A DNA stretch of 64,000 bases from the NCBI RefSeq assembly GCF_042652345.1, contig NZ_JBHSJJ010000001.1, forward strand, positions 682,001 through 746,000, in the 5' to 3' direction. The translations under genes were made by a program, and so were the position numbers. Position 1 is the stretch's first letter. Every line of letters starts with the position of its first letter. The notes under the pieces are model-generated. The model did no database searches, was not told the DNA's origin, and worked only from the letters and a program-made list of their open reading frames with translations. Of the stretch, positions 53,334 to 62,538 are shown in pieces. Source of the DNA: Negadavirga shengliensis (GTDB lineage: Bacteria > Bacteroidota > Bacteroidia > Cytophagales > Cyclobacteriaceae).

Positions 53334-53377
53334 AAGCGCCATCCCCTATACCTTTTATAAAAGGCAGGATAGCGCTT
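53334..53377 (-). terminator. Terminator of the S9 peptidase gene
   Basis: AAGCGC-CATCC (53334-53344) pairs with GGAT-AGCGCTT (53367-53377) over a 20-nt loop with its own short stem; five Ts follow on the minus strand (53335-53331). Confidence 0.65.
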
Positions 53378-53386
53378 CGTATGCCA

Positions 53387-55564
53387 TTAAAGTTTTTCCT
53401 TAATAAAATCCGTCATCATGGAATAGAGATGCCAGCTGGTATTGCCCCCATATATACCATGGTTTCTGTTAGGATAATAGAAGGTCTGAAACTGCTTATC
53501 AGCCGCGATCAGCGCATCTACCAAATCAACGGTGTTTTGAAAGTGGACATTGTCATCTCCGGTTCCATGGATAAGAAGAAAGTTGCCTTTGAGCTTATTC
53601 ACATGGGTAATGGGGCTGTAGTTATCATAGCCGGCAGCATTGAGCTGGGGGGTCTGAAGGTACCTTTCTGTGTAAATGGTATCATAATACCTCCATGTAG
53701 TGACCGGAGCAACGGCAATGGCGGTTTTAAACACGTCATTTCCCATCATGATGGCTAACGAGGACATGTATCCGCCGTAGGACCATCCCCAGATGCCGAT
53801 TCGGTTGGCATCAACATAAGGCAAGGCACCAAGGTAACGCGCCGCGGCGATTTGATCTTCTGTTTCCAGTTTCCCTAGGTTGGCATAAGTGACATGCTTA
53901 AAATCCCTTCCACGACCTCCGGTACCTCTGTTGTCTACACAAGCCACGAGATAACCTTCTGACGCCAAGCTCTGGTGCCAAAAATCCCTGATACCTCCCC
54001 AGGAGTCCTGGACATTCTGGGAGCCCGGGCCACCATATACATACATCAAAACCGGATATTGTTTTTGCTCATCAAAGTCAGCGGGCCTGATGATATATCC
54101 ATTTAAGGACGTTCCAGCCTCTGTTTCAAAACTAAAAAACTCTTTTTCCGGAAGATCATATTGGGAAAGTTTCTCCCGAAGTTCCCGGTTATCTTCCAAC
54201 ACTTTCAATTGTTTTCCATTATGGTCGCGTAAAGTAATGTTCAGTGGACTGGATGCCGTGGTGTGGGAATTGATAAAATATTTGAAGTCCGGACTCATGT
54301 TGATGCTGTGGGTGCCTTCTTCGGAGGTAAGCAGTTTTTTCCCCTTTCCATTCAGGTTGATCACATACAGGTGTCTCTCTAAAGGGGATTTTTCCGTAGA
54401 TACATAATAGATTTTTTTATTTGCCTCATCTACTCCCACAAGCGCTGTCACTTCCCAGTTGCCGGATGTGATCTGCCGGATTTGCTGCCCCTTGCTGTCA
54501 TAATGGTAGATGTGTTTATGGCCATCTTTTTCAGAGGTACTGATGATCCCTTGGTTTCCGGAAAGGTATTGAAGGTTATCATTGTAATCAAGGTCAACAT
54601 AGGTTTCCGATTTTTCCGATAATAGGACGTGGCTATCCCCGGTTTGGCTATCTGCATGGAGCAGATCCATCCGGTTTTGGAGCCGGTTGAGCCGGATGAA
54701 GGCAAGGGTTTGGGCTTCCCCGGTCCAGTAGATTCTTGGCAAGTAAATGTCTTCTTCATTCCCTGCATCCATTTGTACGGTTTTTCTTTCTTCCAGATGA
54801 TATACATGAATGCCGACCTTGGCGTTTTTTTCTCCTGCCTTGGGGTATTTGAAGAGGTAGTCCTTCGGATACAGACCACCCCAGCGCTGCATATTGAATT
54901 CCGGTACTTCACTTTCGTCGAACCGTATGAAAGCAATCTTCTTGCCATCGGGTGACCATTCGAAGGCCTTCGCCATGGAAAATTCCTCCTCATAAACCCA
55001 ATCGGCGGCGCCGTTGATGATATGGTTTTTTTTGCCATCATGTGTCACCTGATGGATTTCGTTGTTTGCCAGGTCGGTATAAAAAATGTCGTTGTCTTTG
55101 ACGAAGGCAACCTTGGTATTGTCGGGGGAAAGTGTGGCATAAGAAATTTTGTCGCCCCCCATGAGTTCAAGTGCAGTCCCATCTCCCAGATCCACCACAT
55201 GATAAACGGCTTTGGTCGAGCGGCGATAAATACTTTCCACTTCTGAAGCAAGGAGTGCTTTGGTTTCATCGGGATTCAGGGAATATTCCGTGAAATTGAT
55301 GCGGAGTTTGCCGCCATCCACCAGCACTTCCTCCTCTTCTTCCGTAGAAAGGTTGATTTTTACCACCTTTGGAGCAAATTCCCTTACCAGCGTGCTATAA
55401 TATTGTCCATCCTTCATCCAATTGACACCTTGGACTGTCTTTTGATTAAATACCCCTTTTTTGAAGATATCTTCCAGCGTGACTTTTCTGCCCTGCTGGG
55501 CAAAAACAGGCACGAATGTCATCAGCAAGTAGAAGATTCCTGCGAATTTAAATCTGCTCATCAA
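53387..55564 (-). CDS. Dipeptidyl peptidase IV-like S9 serine peptidase
   Basis: The 725-residue protein has a signal peptide (FYLLMTFVPVFAQQ), a beta-propeller (about 30-480; KDNDIFYTDL, WVYEEEFSMAKAFEWSPDGKKIAFIRFDES with the DPP-IV Glu-Glu pair) and a catalytic hydrolase domain (about 490-725). The latter has GWSYGG with Ser near 595, the Asp in IHGTGDDNVH and His in NRNHGIYG. It should remove X-Pro dipeptides from peptide N-termini outside the cytoplasm. Length and all three catalytic residues are normal. Confidence 0.94.
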   Translation of the reverse strand: MMSRFKFAGIFYLLMTFVPVFAQQGRKVTLEDIFKKGVFNQKTVQGVNWMKDGQYYSTLVREFAPKVVKINLSTEEEEEVLVDGGKLRINFTEYSLNPDETKALLASEVESIYRRSTKAVYHVVDLGDGTALELMGGDKISYATLSPDNTKVAFVKDNDIFYTDLANNEIHQVTHDGKKNHIINGAADWVYEEEFSMAKAFEWSPDGKKIAFIRFDESEVPEFNMQRWGGLYPKDYLFKYPKAGEKNAKVGIHVYHLEERKTVQMDAGNEEDIYLPRIYWTGEAQTLAFIRLNRLQNRMDLLHADSQTGDSHVLLSEKSETYVDLDYNDNLQYLSGNQGIISTSEKDGHKHIYHYDSKGQQIRQITSGNWEVTALVGVDEANKKIYYVSTEKSPLERHLYVINLNGKGKKLLTSEEGTHSINMSPDFKYFINSHTTASSPLNITLRDHNGKQLKVLEDNRELREKLSQYDLPEKEFFSFETEAGTSLNGYIIRPADFDEQKQYPVLMYVYGGPGSQNVQDSWGGIRDFWHQSLASEGYLVACVDNRGTGGRGRDFKHVTYANLGKLETEDQIAAARYLGALPYVDANRIGIWGWSYGGYMSSLAIMMGNDVFKTAIAVAPVTTWRYYDTIYTERYLQTPQLNAAGYDNYSPITHVNKLKGNFLLIHGTGDDNVHFQNTVDLVDALIAADKQFQTFYYPNRNHGIYGGNTSWHLYSMMTDFIKEKL

Positions 55565-55826
55565 TCCTAAAATTTTATTTTTTGGCTTAAAGATAAAAAA
55601 ATTGGTTTTACCAAAAAATCCCGGCCGTCCTGTAACGAATCCGCAGCAGTGGTCAACGTCCCATTCAGTTATTCAAAGACGATATAAAAAGACGGCGCTA
55701 TTCCTATTGATCAGGTTCTATCCCTTTGTTTCCGAAGCAAGTTCATGACCGGATTTAAAGGACGGGTGAAAAAAATTCAGGCCGATTTTTCGCTATCATC
55801 GTCCGCCAACGGCCGCCATCAATGTG

Positions 55827-57047
55827 CTATTGTCGAGGCCTTACGGGCTGGGTCCAAGCCAGCTGGGAGGTCATATTTTCCACAGGGTTGTCCTGAGCTT
55901 CGGAGGAGGTAATTTTGCAGCGGACAAAAAGGATGTCTTTCTCCAGTTGATAATCCGCACTGACACCTTTTACTTCTTTGAGGACCTGGGTTTCTTTATC
56001 CCCGGTTCTGCATCCTATAAATTCGAAAATATACTCTACACCCTCTTTTTGAATGGCATTGATGGTGAGCGTATTGTTCTCGTAGCGGATTTCATCCAGT
56101 TCTACTCCTGTAGTGGCATAAAAATCCCCCGCTTCGAGGGCCTCGATCAAGGCACCTGCTTCCAGGGAGTCTGCTCTTACCATTACCCATCCCCTGCCTG
56201 CATTGCTGAACTGACTGCCTTTTCGATGATAATTGTGGCTGTCGTCAGTAGCCAGCCCAAATAAGAGCGGCTGGCCTTTTTCCAGGTAGGCAATGTTGAT
56301 AAAATCCCACATTTCCTCGGTACCCAGGCTGCCCCTTTCTTTATCGCCAAGATTGTTTACCTGTGGATGCCCGTTATAAACTTCAAAAAACCGCTCACCC
56401 TTCAGCCGGACCATATCCTCTAAGGTGATTGCCCATCTGAAGTTAGGATGGTTGATATGGACCATCATAGGCTTGCCCGTTTCCCGGCGCTGTTCCAATA
56501 CGGCATTGATGTTGTTTTGGAGTACTTCCACGATGCTTTCACCTCCCTGTGGCATGATCAGTTTCTCCAGGTTGGTGACATTGAGATGGAGGGGTTTCCC
56601 GTCGTAGCCATCCGAAATTTCCTCCGCCGGTAACATCAAAAACCGTTCTCTTTGCTCAAATAAAGGTGCATATTCCGCAAATGTTTTAAGTTTTACCTGT
56701 ATTTTGCCATCTTCTTCCCGATAATTTACCCAATCTTCCCCATATTCATCCAGATAATTCTGAAAGCCGTTTTGGTAGATGCTATCGTCCCTTATGGTTA
56801 CCCATTTTTCTCCTTCCGCAAAAATATTGTGATCCGAAAGCGCCACGAAATGATAGCCGCTTTCTTTATACCAGTCCATGATGATTTCGGGAAACTCGTC
56901 CCCATCGCTCCAATAGGAATGGGTGTGAAGATTGCCCTTGTACCATTTATGTCTATCCGGACGGATTTGTTCGCAGGAAGAAGCCCAACAAAAGGTAAAA
57001 AGTAGGCCTAATAGAATCATCCTTCCGGTCAACTTATCAGTCTTCAT
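55827..57047 (-). CDS. PHP-domain metal-dependent phosphoesterase lipoprotein
   Basis: The 406-residue protein has a lipoprotein signal (LLGLLFTFCWASSC). A PHP domain follows: WYKGNLHTHSYWSDGD (HTH metal motif near residues 41-43), FVALSDHNIF, PAEEISDGYDGKPLHLNV, MMVHINHPNFRW and LFGLATDDSHNY with the closing D-x-H. All metal ligands expected for CehA/McbA-type PHP hydrolases are present. The substrate is likely a phosphoester outside the cytoplasm. The C-terminal 80 residues form an extra beta domain. The gene stands alone. Confidence 0.9.
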   Translation of the reverse strand: MKTDKLTGRMILLGLLFTFCWASSCEQIRPDRHKWYKGNLHTHSYWSDGDEFPEIIMDWYKESGYHFVALSDHNIFAEGEKWVTIRDDSIYQNGFQNYLDEYGEDWVNYREEDGKIQVKLKTFAEYAPLFEQRERFLMLPAEEISDGYDGKPLHLNVTNLEKLIMPQGGESIVEVLQNNINAVLEQRRETGKPMMVHINHPNFRWAITLEDMVRLKGERFFEVYNGHPQVNNLGDKERGSLGTEEMWDFINIAYLEKGQPLLFGLATDDSHNYHRKGSQFSNAGRGWVMVRADSLEAGALIEALEAGDFYATTGVELDEIRYENNTLTINAIQKEGVEYIFEFIGCRTGDKETQVLKEVKGVSADYQLEKDILFVRCKITSSEAQDNPVENMTSQLAWTQPVRPRQ

Positions 57048-57222
57048 TGTTTTTCAAAATATTGAGGTTCAGGAGAAAATTTGGACACAATATATCAAAT
57101 GCCGCCGCCATATCAAAGTGCTTTCTATGGGTAACCACTTGCGGTCCCCGAAACAAAATGGGGATTAATGCTTATATTGGTGATTATATTAGAGATGTAC
57201 ATCATGGATTTTACTATTGTAT

Positions 57223-57672
57223 ATGGCCCAGAATAAGAAACTTATCAATTATTTGAATGATATGTTGGCGCACAATGTAGATACTGTCCGAGGGTATCAG
57301 GATGCAGCCAGAAATGTAGTAAACGAAACACTGAAAAATTTTTTTATCAGCCAGGCAAAAAAAAGGCTGTCGTTGTCGGAGGAACTCAAGGCGGAAATAA
57401 CCGCTCAGGGGGGTAAGCCGGTAGAGGAAGCCAGTTTTTTTAATGTGTTCCAAAGATCATGGACCAACTTTAGAACCTCTTTGAACCATGATAATGAAAA
57501 GGAAGTCTGTAAATTCTGCCTGTCTGCCGAAGAAAAGTCCATTAGGGAATATGATGTGATCCTTAGGAATCAAAATCTGGTTTCGGAACGTTTCTACAAG
57601 GCTGTCGAAAATCAAAAACAGATAACCTTGGAGGCGAAGGAGGCGTTACAAGCGATGAAGGAACAGTTCTAA
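57223..57672 (+). CDS. PA2169 family (DUF2383) four-helix-bundle protein
   Basis: From ATG 57223 the protein has 149 residues in four helices (NKKLINYLNDMLAHNVDTVRGYQDAA, LKNFFISQAKKRLSLSEELKAEITAQGGKP, DNEKEVCKFCLSAEEKSIREYDVIL, ERFYKAVENQKQITLEAKEALQAM). The E/H pattern in helices 1, 3 and 4 is ferritin-like, and the GGKP turn is typical of DUF2383. The role may be stress-linked iron handling, but that is family-level inference. Confidence 0.88.
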   Translation: MAQNKKLINYLNDMLAHNVDTVRGYQDAARNVVNETLKNFFISQAKKRLSLSEELKAEITAQGGKPVEEASFFNVFQRSWTNFRTSLNHDNEKEVCKFCLSAEEKSIREYDVILRNQNLVSERFYKAVENQKQITLEAKEALQAMKEQF

Positions 57673-57821
57673 TGAAACGCCTTTTCCTTCACTTTGCCTA
57701 GGCTAACGAATGGGTATTTAAGAAATATTTTATATTATTGATACTTGTTGGCATTATTTTTAGAAGAAAAATTTAAAATTATTCATGGGTAAATCCATTG
57801 AAAACCAATAACCTAATCCCT

Positions 57822-59156
57822 ATGAAAAAACAGGTTTATATGCTTATGTGGGCTTGTCTGGTGAGCGTTCAGGCTTTCCCGCAGAACAGTATTGAATTCG
57901 AAGAATTCACTTTGGACAACGGCCTGCATGTCATCATGCATCAGGACAACAGTATACCTATAGTGGTTACTTCTGTACTCTACCACGTAGGTTCCAAAAA
58001 TGAAGACCCGGAAAGGACGGGGTTTGCCCATTTTTTCGAGCATTTGTTGTTTGAAGGTTCGGAGAACATCGAGCGCGGACAATACACAGACCTTGTTGAA
58101 GGCAACGGCGGTGCTCTCAACGCCTTTACCAGTAATGACGTGACTTATTATTATGAATTGATGCCTTCCAACTTTCTTGAAATGGCCCTTTACCTGGAAA
58201 GTGAGCGCATGCTCCATGCCAAAATAGATGAAGTAGGCCTCGAAACCCAAAGAGAGGTGGTAAAGGAAGAGAAAAGGCAGCGTTATGACAATCAGCCTTA
58301 TGGATCCATTTTCCCGGAAACGCTATCGCGGGCGTATTCCCAACATCCCTATAGATGGGCGCCTATCGGGTCGCTGGACCATTTGAATGCAGCTTCTTTG
58401 GATGAATTTATGCAGTTTTACAAAGACTTTTATGTACCCAACAACGCCATATTGACCATTGCAGGGGACATAGATTATGACCAAACCCGTGAGTGGGTGG
58501 AAAAATACTTTTCTGAAATACCCAAGGGAAATAAGGAGATATACCGTCCTGATATCAAGGAGCCGAAAAAAACAGAAGAAATCCGGGATATCATTTATGA
58601 TAATATCCAGATTCCGGCGGTGATCCAGGCCTATAATCTTCCTCCCAAAAACCACCCGGATGCGTATCCTCTGGAGATTTTATCCACCTACCTTACAGGA
58701 GGCAAGTCTTCTCTAATGACAAAGGAACTGGTAGATAAGCAGCAAAAAGCCCTGGTGGTGGCGGCTATTCCCCTTGACCTGGAAGACGGGGGCATTTTTA
58801 TCATGTACGGTATCACCAATATGGGAGTAGAGGCAGGTGAATTGGAAAGTGAAATGGATGTGTTGATTGGTAAAGTGCAGGAAGAAGGCATCAGCGAAAA
58901 GGATTTCCAGAAACTTCAAAACATCATCGAGAATAATTTGGTCAGCAAAAATGCCTCATTGGAAGGCATTGCACAAAACCTTGCTGAATCCAGGTTATTT
59001 TATGGAGATACGGGATACATCAACAGGGAACTGGAAAAATTCAGGGAGGTGACCATCGAGGATATTCAACGGGTAGCCAAAGATTATATGACTTTGGATG
59101 CGAGGGTTGTCCTTTATTATCTGCCAAAATCCCAGCAAACGTCAGAAAATCAGTAA
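57822..59156 (+). CDS. M16 zinc peptidase, catalytic subunit
   Basis: From ATG 57822 the protein has 444 residues with a signal peptide (MLMWACLVSVQAFPQ). The zinc motif HFFEH is at residues about 70-74, with the distant Glu in TQREVVKEEKRQR. M16 N- and C-lobes follow (QIPAVIQAYNLPPKNHPDAYPLEILSTYLTGGKSSLM). The upstream TTG at 57798 adds eight residues and is not needed. It is followed after 24 bp by a second M16 gene without HxxEH, the usual catalytic/structural pair in Bacteroidota periplasm. It degrades short peptides. Confidence 0.93.
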   Translation: MKKQVYMLMWACLVSVQAFPQNSIEFEEFTLDNGLHVIMHQDNSIPIVVTSVLYHVGSKNEDPERTGFAHFFEHLLFEGSENIERGQYTDLVEGNGGALNAFTSNDVTYYYELMPSNFLEMALYLESERMLHAKIDEVGLETQREVVKEEKRQRYDNQPYGSIFPETLSRAYSQHPYRWAPIGSLDHLNAASLDEFMQFYKDFYVPNNAILTIAGDIDYDQTREWVEKYFSEIPKGNKEIYRPDIKEPKKTEEIRDIIYDNIQIPAVIQAYNLPPKNHPDAYPLEILSTYLTGGKSSLMTKELVDKQQKALVVAAIPLDLEDGGIFIMYGITNMGVEAGELESEMDVLIGKVQEEGISEKDFQKLQNIIENNLVSKNASLEGIAQNLAESRLFYGDTGYINRELEKFREVTIEDIQRVAKDYMTLDARVVLYYLPKSQQTSENQ

Positions 59157-59180
59157 TTTATTGCTTTAGCCTTTACCATT

Positions 59181-61232
59181 ATGAAGATATTTAAGTTAAG
59201 TTTCAGTTTCCTTTTTGTCCTTCATTCCGCACTTTATGCGCAGGTGGACAGAAGCGTATTTCCGGAACCGGGACCGGCTCCGGAAATTGAATTCAATGAT
59301 GCGGAGTCCTTTGAGTTGGATAATGGGCTCAAAGTCTTTGTGGTGTCCAATGACAAGCTTCCCCGGGTAGCCTTTTACCTGGTGTTGGACCGGGATCCAC
59401 TATATGAAGGGGATAAGGCCGGCTTGACAGGCTTTGTGGGAGAGATGATGATGGCAGGCACTTCGGGCCGTACTAAGGACGAATTGGATGAGGAGATTGA
59501 TTTTATCGGTGCCAGTATCAGTGCGGGTTCAACATCCCTTTCTGGTTCATCGTTGAAAAAGCATCAGGAAAAAGTACTGGAACTGATGACGGACGTGCTG
59601 TACAATCCGGTATTTCCTGAGTCAGAACTGGAAAAACTCAAAAAACAGGCTTTGACCAGTTTGGCTTCTTCCAAAGATGATCCGGATTATCTGGCAGGGG
59701 TGGTTTCCAGCGCCCTGGTATATGGCAAAGATCATCCTTACGGAGAAACCCAAACGGAAAAAAGCATTGAAAATGTGACTCTTGAGGACATCCGCGAATA
59801 TTACCATACGTATTATAAACCCAACATCGCCTATCTGGCCATTGTGGGGGATATCCAAAAAGACGAGGCAGAGAAGCTGGTAGAGCAGTATTTCAGCAAA
59901 TGGGAAAAAGGAGAGGTACCTAAAAAGAGTTATGAAATGCCTACCCCGCCAAGTGAAAGCCGCGTGGCTTTATTGGACCGGTCAAACGCCGTGCAATCAG
60001 TTTTGAATTTGGGTTATCCCCTGGACATGCACGTTACCAACGAAGACTTTTTGGCTACCAGAGTGCTGAATTTTATCCTTGGAGAAGGGTTCAATTCCAG
60101 GTTGAACGCCAATCTCCGGGAAGACAAGGGATATACCTATGGGGCGAGGTCCAGCATCGGTTCGGATCGGCTGGTGGCCCGGTTTTCAGCCAATACCTCC
60201 GTAAGGACCGAAGTAACGGACTCCGCAGTTTACGAGATGATCTATGAAATCAGAAATCTGGCGGAAAACGGCATCACAGAGCAAGAACTCAAGACCGCCA
60301 AGGCCAATCTCAGCGGCAGATTTGGAAGGTCACTGGAAAATCCCTCTACCATCGCCTCTTTTGCCATCAACATCGCCAGATACGGCCTGCCTGAGGATTT
60401 TTACAGTAGCTACCTCCAACGGCTGGATGCCCTCACCGAGGAGGAGATCAACCACGCTGCAAAAAAATACCTCAAGCCTGAAAACCTGCATATCACAGTA
60501 GTAGGCAATGGATCCGAAATTAGAGAAAAACTGCAGCAATTCGGAGAAATCCGTTTATACAATAATAGGGGAGATGAGGTTCAGGAAATTCAGCTTTCTG
60601 AAGCAGACCTGACCGCAGAAGAGGTAATATCGAAATATCTGGAAGCCATAGGAGGCAGGGATGCTGCTGAAAACATAACTACTGCCAGAATCTCCATGTC
60701 CGCCGAAATACAGGGAATGAAACTTGACATGATCTCTCTTCATGATGCCCCTAATCAAAGGATGATACAAAAAGTAGTGATGATGGGAAACGAAGCATCC
60801 AAGACGGTACTCAAAAACGGTGAGGCCGTAGTAAGCGCCATGGGCCAGTCACAGACGTTAACAGATGAGCAATACGAAGATGTCAAAATGTCTTCGCTGT
60901 GGATCGTTCCCGAACTGCATTACGAATCTTTAGGATATACGCTTTCCCTGGAGGGGATTCAGGACGTGGATGGCGAGGCCGCTTACAAAATCACGGTTGG
61001 CAATCCTACAGGAGGTAAACTCAGCAATTATTACAGCGTGGATTCAGGGCTTAAACTTCGGAGCGAGAATGAATTGTCCGGGGAAACCGATTATATTGCC
61101 TACGAAACGTTTGAGGGAGTGAAACTTCCCGTGGAGATTTCTCTGAAAAACCCTATGATTCCCGTTCCCTTAAATTCCAAAATTGAAAGCTTAGAAGTGA
61201 ATGTACCGTTTACAGATGAAGATTTTAATTGA
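59181..61232 (+). CDS. M16-like non-catalytic subunit with C-terminal lipoprotein-sorting-like domain
   Basis: The 683-residue protein has a signal peptide, then two M16 lobes (about 30-465). Where the zinc motif should be the sequence reads GFVGEMMMAGT, so it cannot bind zinc; NLREDKGYTYGARSS supplies the Arg/Tyr substrate pair typical of the second subunit. A further domain (about 480-683; TAEEVISKYLEAIGG, AEIQGMKLDMISLHDAPNQRMIQKVVMMGNE, NYYSVDSGLKLRSE) resembles LolA-like lipoprotein-sorting folds. The same domain is repeated as a separate protein just downstream. Confidence 0.9.
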   Translation: MKIFKLSFSFLFVLHSALYAQVDRSVFPEPGPAPEIEFNDAESFELDNGLKVFVVSNDKLPRVAFYLVLDRDPLYEGDKAGLTGFVGEMMMAGTSGRTKDELDEEIDFIGASISAGSTSLSGSSLKKHQEKVLELMTDVLYNPVFPESELEKLKKQALTSLASSKDDPDYLAGVVSSALVYGKDHPYGETQTEKSIENVTLEDIREYYHTYYKPNIAYLAIVGDIQKDEAEKLVEQYFSKWEKGEVPKKSYEMPTPPSESRVALLDRSNAVQSVLNLGYPLDMHVTNEDFLATRVLNFILGEGFNSRLNANLREDKGYTYGARSSIGSDRLVARFSANTSVRTEVTDSAVYEMIYEIRNLAENGITEQELKTAKANLSGRFGRSLENPSTIASFAINIARYGLPEDFYSSYLQRLDALTEEEINHAAKKYLKPENLHITVVGNGSEIREKLQQFGEIRLYNNRGDEVQEIQLSEADLTAEEVISKYLEAIGGRDAAENITTARISMSAEIQGMKLDMISLHDAPNQRMIQKVVMMGNEASKTVLKNGEAVVSAMGQSQTLTDEQYEDVKMSSLWIVPELHYESLGYTLSLEGIQDVDGEAAYKITVGNPTGGKLSNYYSVDSGLKLRSENELSGETDYIAYETFEGVKLPVEISLKNPMIPVPLNSKIESLEVNVPFTDEDFN

Positions 61233-61269
61233 TTCAAACGGCAAATTTTAATTATTCCTAGCAAACAGC

Positions 61270-61992
61270 ATGATGTACAATAAAATGAGATTCTGGATGG
61301 TACTGTGGATTACGTGTACCACTATGTATCCCGTGGTTGCTGAACAAGTGACTATGGACGGGGTGAAAGAAAAATCCCCACAAGAAGTTATTGATGATTA
61401 TATCCAATCTGTAGGCGGTGTGGAAAAGATCAATGAAATCAAGACCCTGGTTACGGTAATGGAAGCGGAGATCCAAGGCATGTCTATTGAAATGAGTACC
61501 AGCAGGGACCTTGAAAAAAAACGGCTGATGCAGCAGACGGTCATGAATGGGAATGTGATGCAAAAAACCGTGGTAAAGGATGGTGAAGGTTATATGTCTG
61601 CCATGGGACAAACCCAGACCCTGGAAGGTGACCAGCTCGAAACCATCAGTACCCAGTTGTACGCTTTTCCTGAGATATATTATGAAGATTTGGGATTTGA
61701 GTTGGAGATGGGAGAAGTGGAAGAAATTGAAGGGGAACAAGCATACACACTTATCGTCACCACTTCACAGGGATTGGAAACCAAGGAATATTATAGCGTC
61801 GAAACCGGACTGAAACTGATGATCTCCTCCGAAGTAGCCGGCGACATTTTATTCAGTAATTATGAAGAGGTGGAGGGGATAAAATTCCCGATGAAGATGA
61901 GCATCACCAATCCCATGCTTCCTGTTCCCATGGAAGCCGAGGTTATTGCTGTACAGATCAACGAATCCCTGGATGATTCCTTATTTCAATGA
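61270..61992 (+). CDS. Stand-alone paralogue of the M16 C-terminal domain
   Basis: The 240-residue protein has a signal-like N-terminus (MVLWITCTTMYPVVAEQ). It then matches the C-terminal domain of the preceding gene motif by motif: SPQEVIDDYIQSVGGVEKI, AEIQGMSIEMSTS, MSAMGQTQTLEGDQLE, EYYSVETGLKLMISSE, PMKMSITNPMLPVPMEAEVI. It is therefore a duplication product or the source of the fused domain. It is probably periplasmic and in the same operon (38-bp gap). Its job is unknown; lipoprotein or peptide carriage is a guess from the fold. Confidence 0.82.
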   Translation: MMYNKMRFWMVLWITCTTMYPVVAEQVTMDGVKEKSPQEVIDDYIQSVGGVEKINEIKTLVTVMEAEIQGMSIEMSTSRDLEKKRLMQQTVMNGNVMQKTVVKDGEGYMSAMGQTQTLEGDQLETISTQLYAFPEIYYEDLGFELEMGEVEEIEGEQAYTLIVTTSQGLETKEYYSVETGLKLMISSEVAGDILFSNYEEVEGIKFPMKMSITNPMLPVPMEAEVIAVQINESLDDSLFQ

Positions 61993-62007
61993 CTCCGCCT
62001 TCTTTTC

Positions 62008-62451
62008 TTACCAATGGGGATGCTTTTTCATAAATTCATCCACTGAAAATTTTCCTGATCCATAAATAAGAAATACGATCAGCAGTATTAAAACGGACAA
62101 CGAGATTTCGAATTCCAGATTATTGGATACGGATAGGAATCCCTGATCAATGTTCACAAAGAATACAGCTCCCAGCAAAATAGGGATTTGAAAGATGATG
62201 GCAAACCGGGTCAACAAACCCATTGCTATCAATATTCCTCCTACCAGGTGGGCAAATGCTACATAGTGCGCCAAGGCCATATGAAAGAAACCGAGATCCA
62301 TCTCGTGGATCAGGCTAAGCAATGCATCCGTATTCGATATAAACAGGATTCCTTTATATAGAATAAACAGTCCCAAGGCAATGCGAACGAAGTCGATCCA
62401 TCTGGGATGATGGGTGTCCGCCCAATGTTCAATTTTGTGAAGTGTGTCCAT
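62008..62451 (-). CDS. DoxX family membrane protein
   Basis: The 147-residue protein has four membrane helices with the DoxX pattern: FVRIALGLFILYKGILFI, FAHLVGGILIAMGLLTRFAIIFQIPILLGAVFFVN and SLSVLILLIVFLIYGSGKFSVDEF. DoxX proteins are small inner-membrane proteins of uncertain role, linked to quinone or sulphur redox in some species. It converges with the M16 group. Confidence 0.88.
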   Translation of the reverse strand: MDTLHKIEHWADTHHPRWIDFVRIALGLFILYKGILFISNTDALLSLIHEMDLGFFHMALAHYVAFAHLVGGILIAMGLLTRFAIIFQIPILLGAVFFVNIDQGFLSVSNNLEFEISLSVLILLIVFLIYGSGKFSVDEFMKKHPHW

Positions 62452-62538
62452 GGCCAGTGTTATTTTGTGTTTACAGTATTTTATACGATTTGATGGTGGC
62501 CATTGTTGTTGCTCACGAAATAATTAATAATCCTGTGA

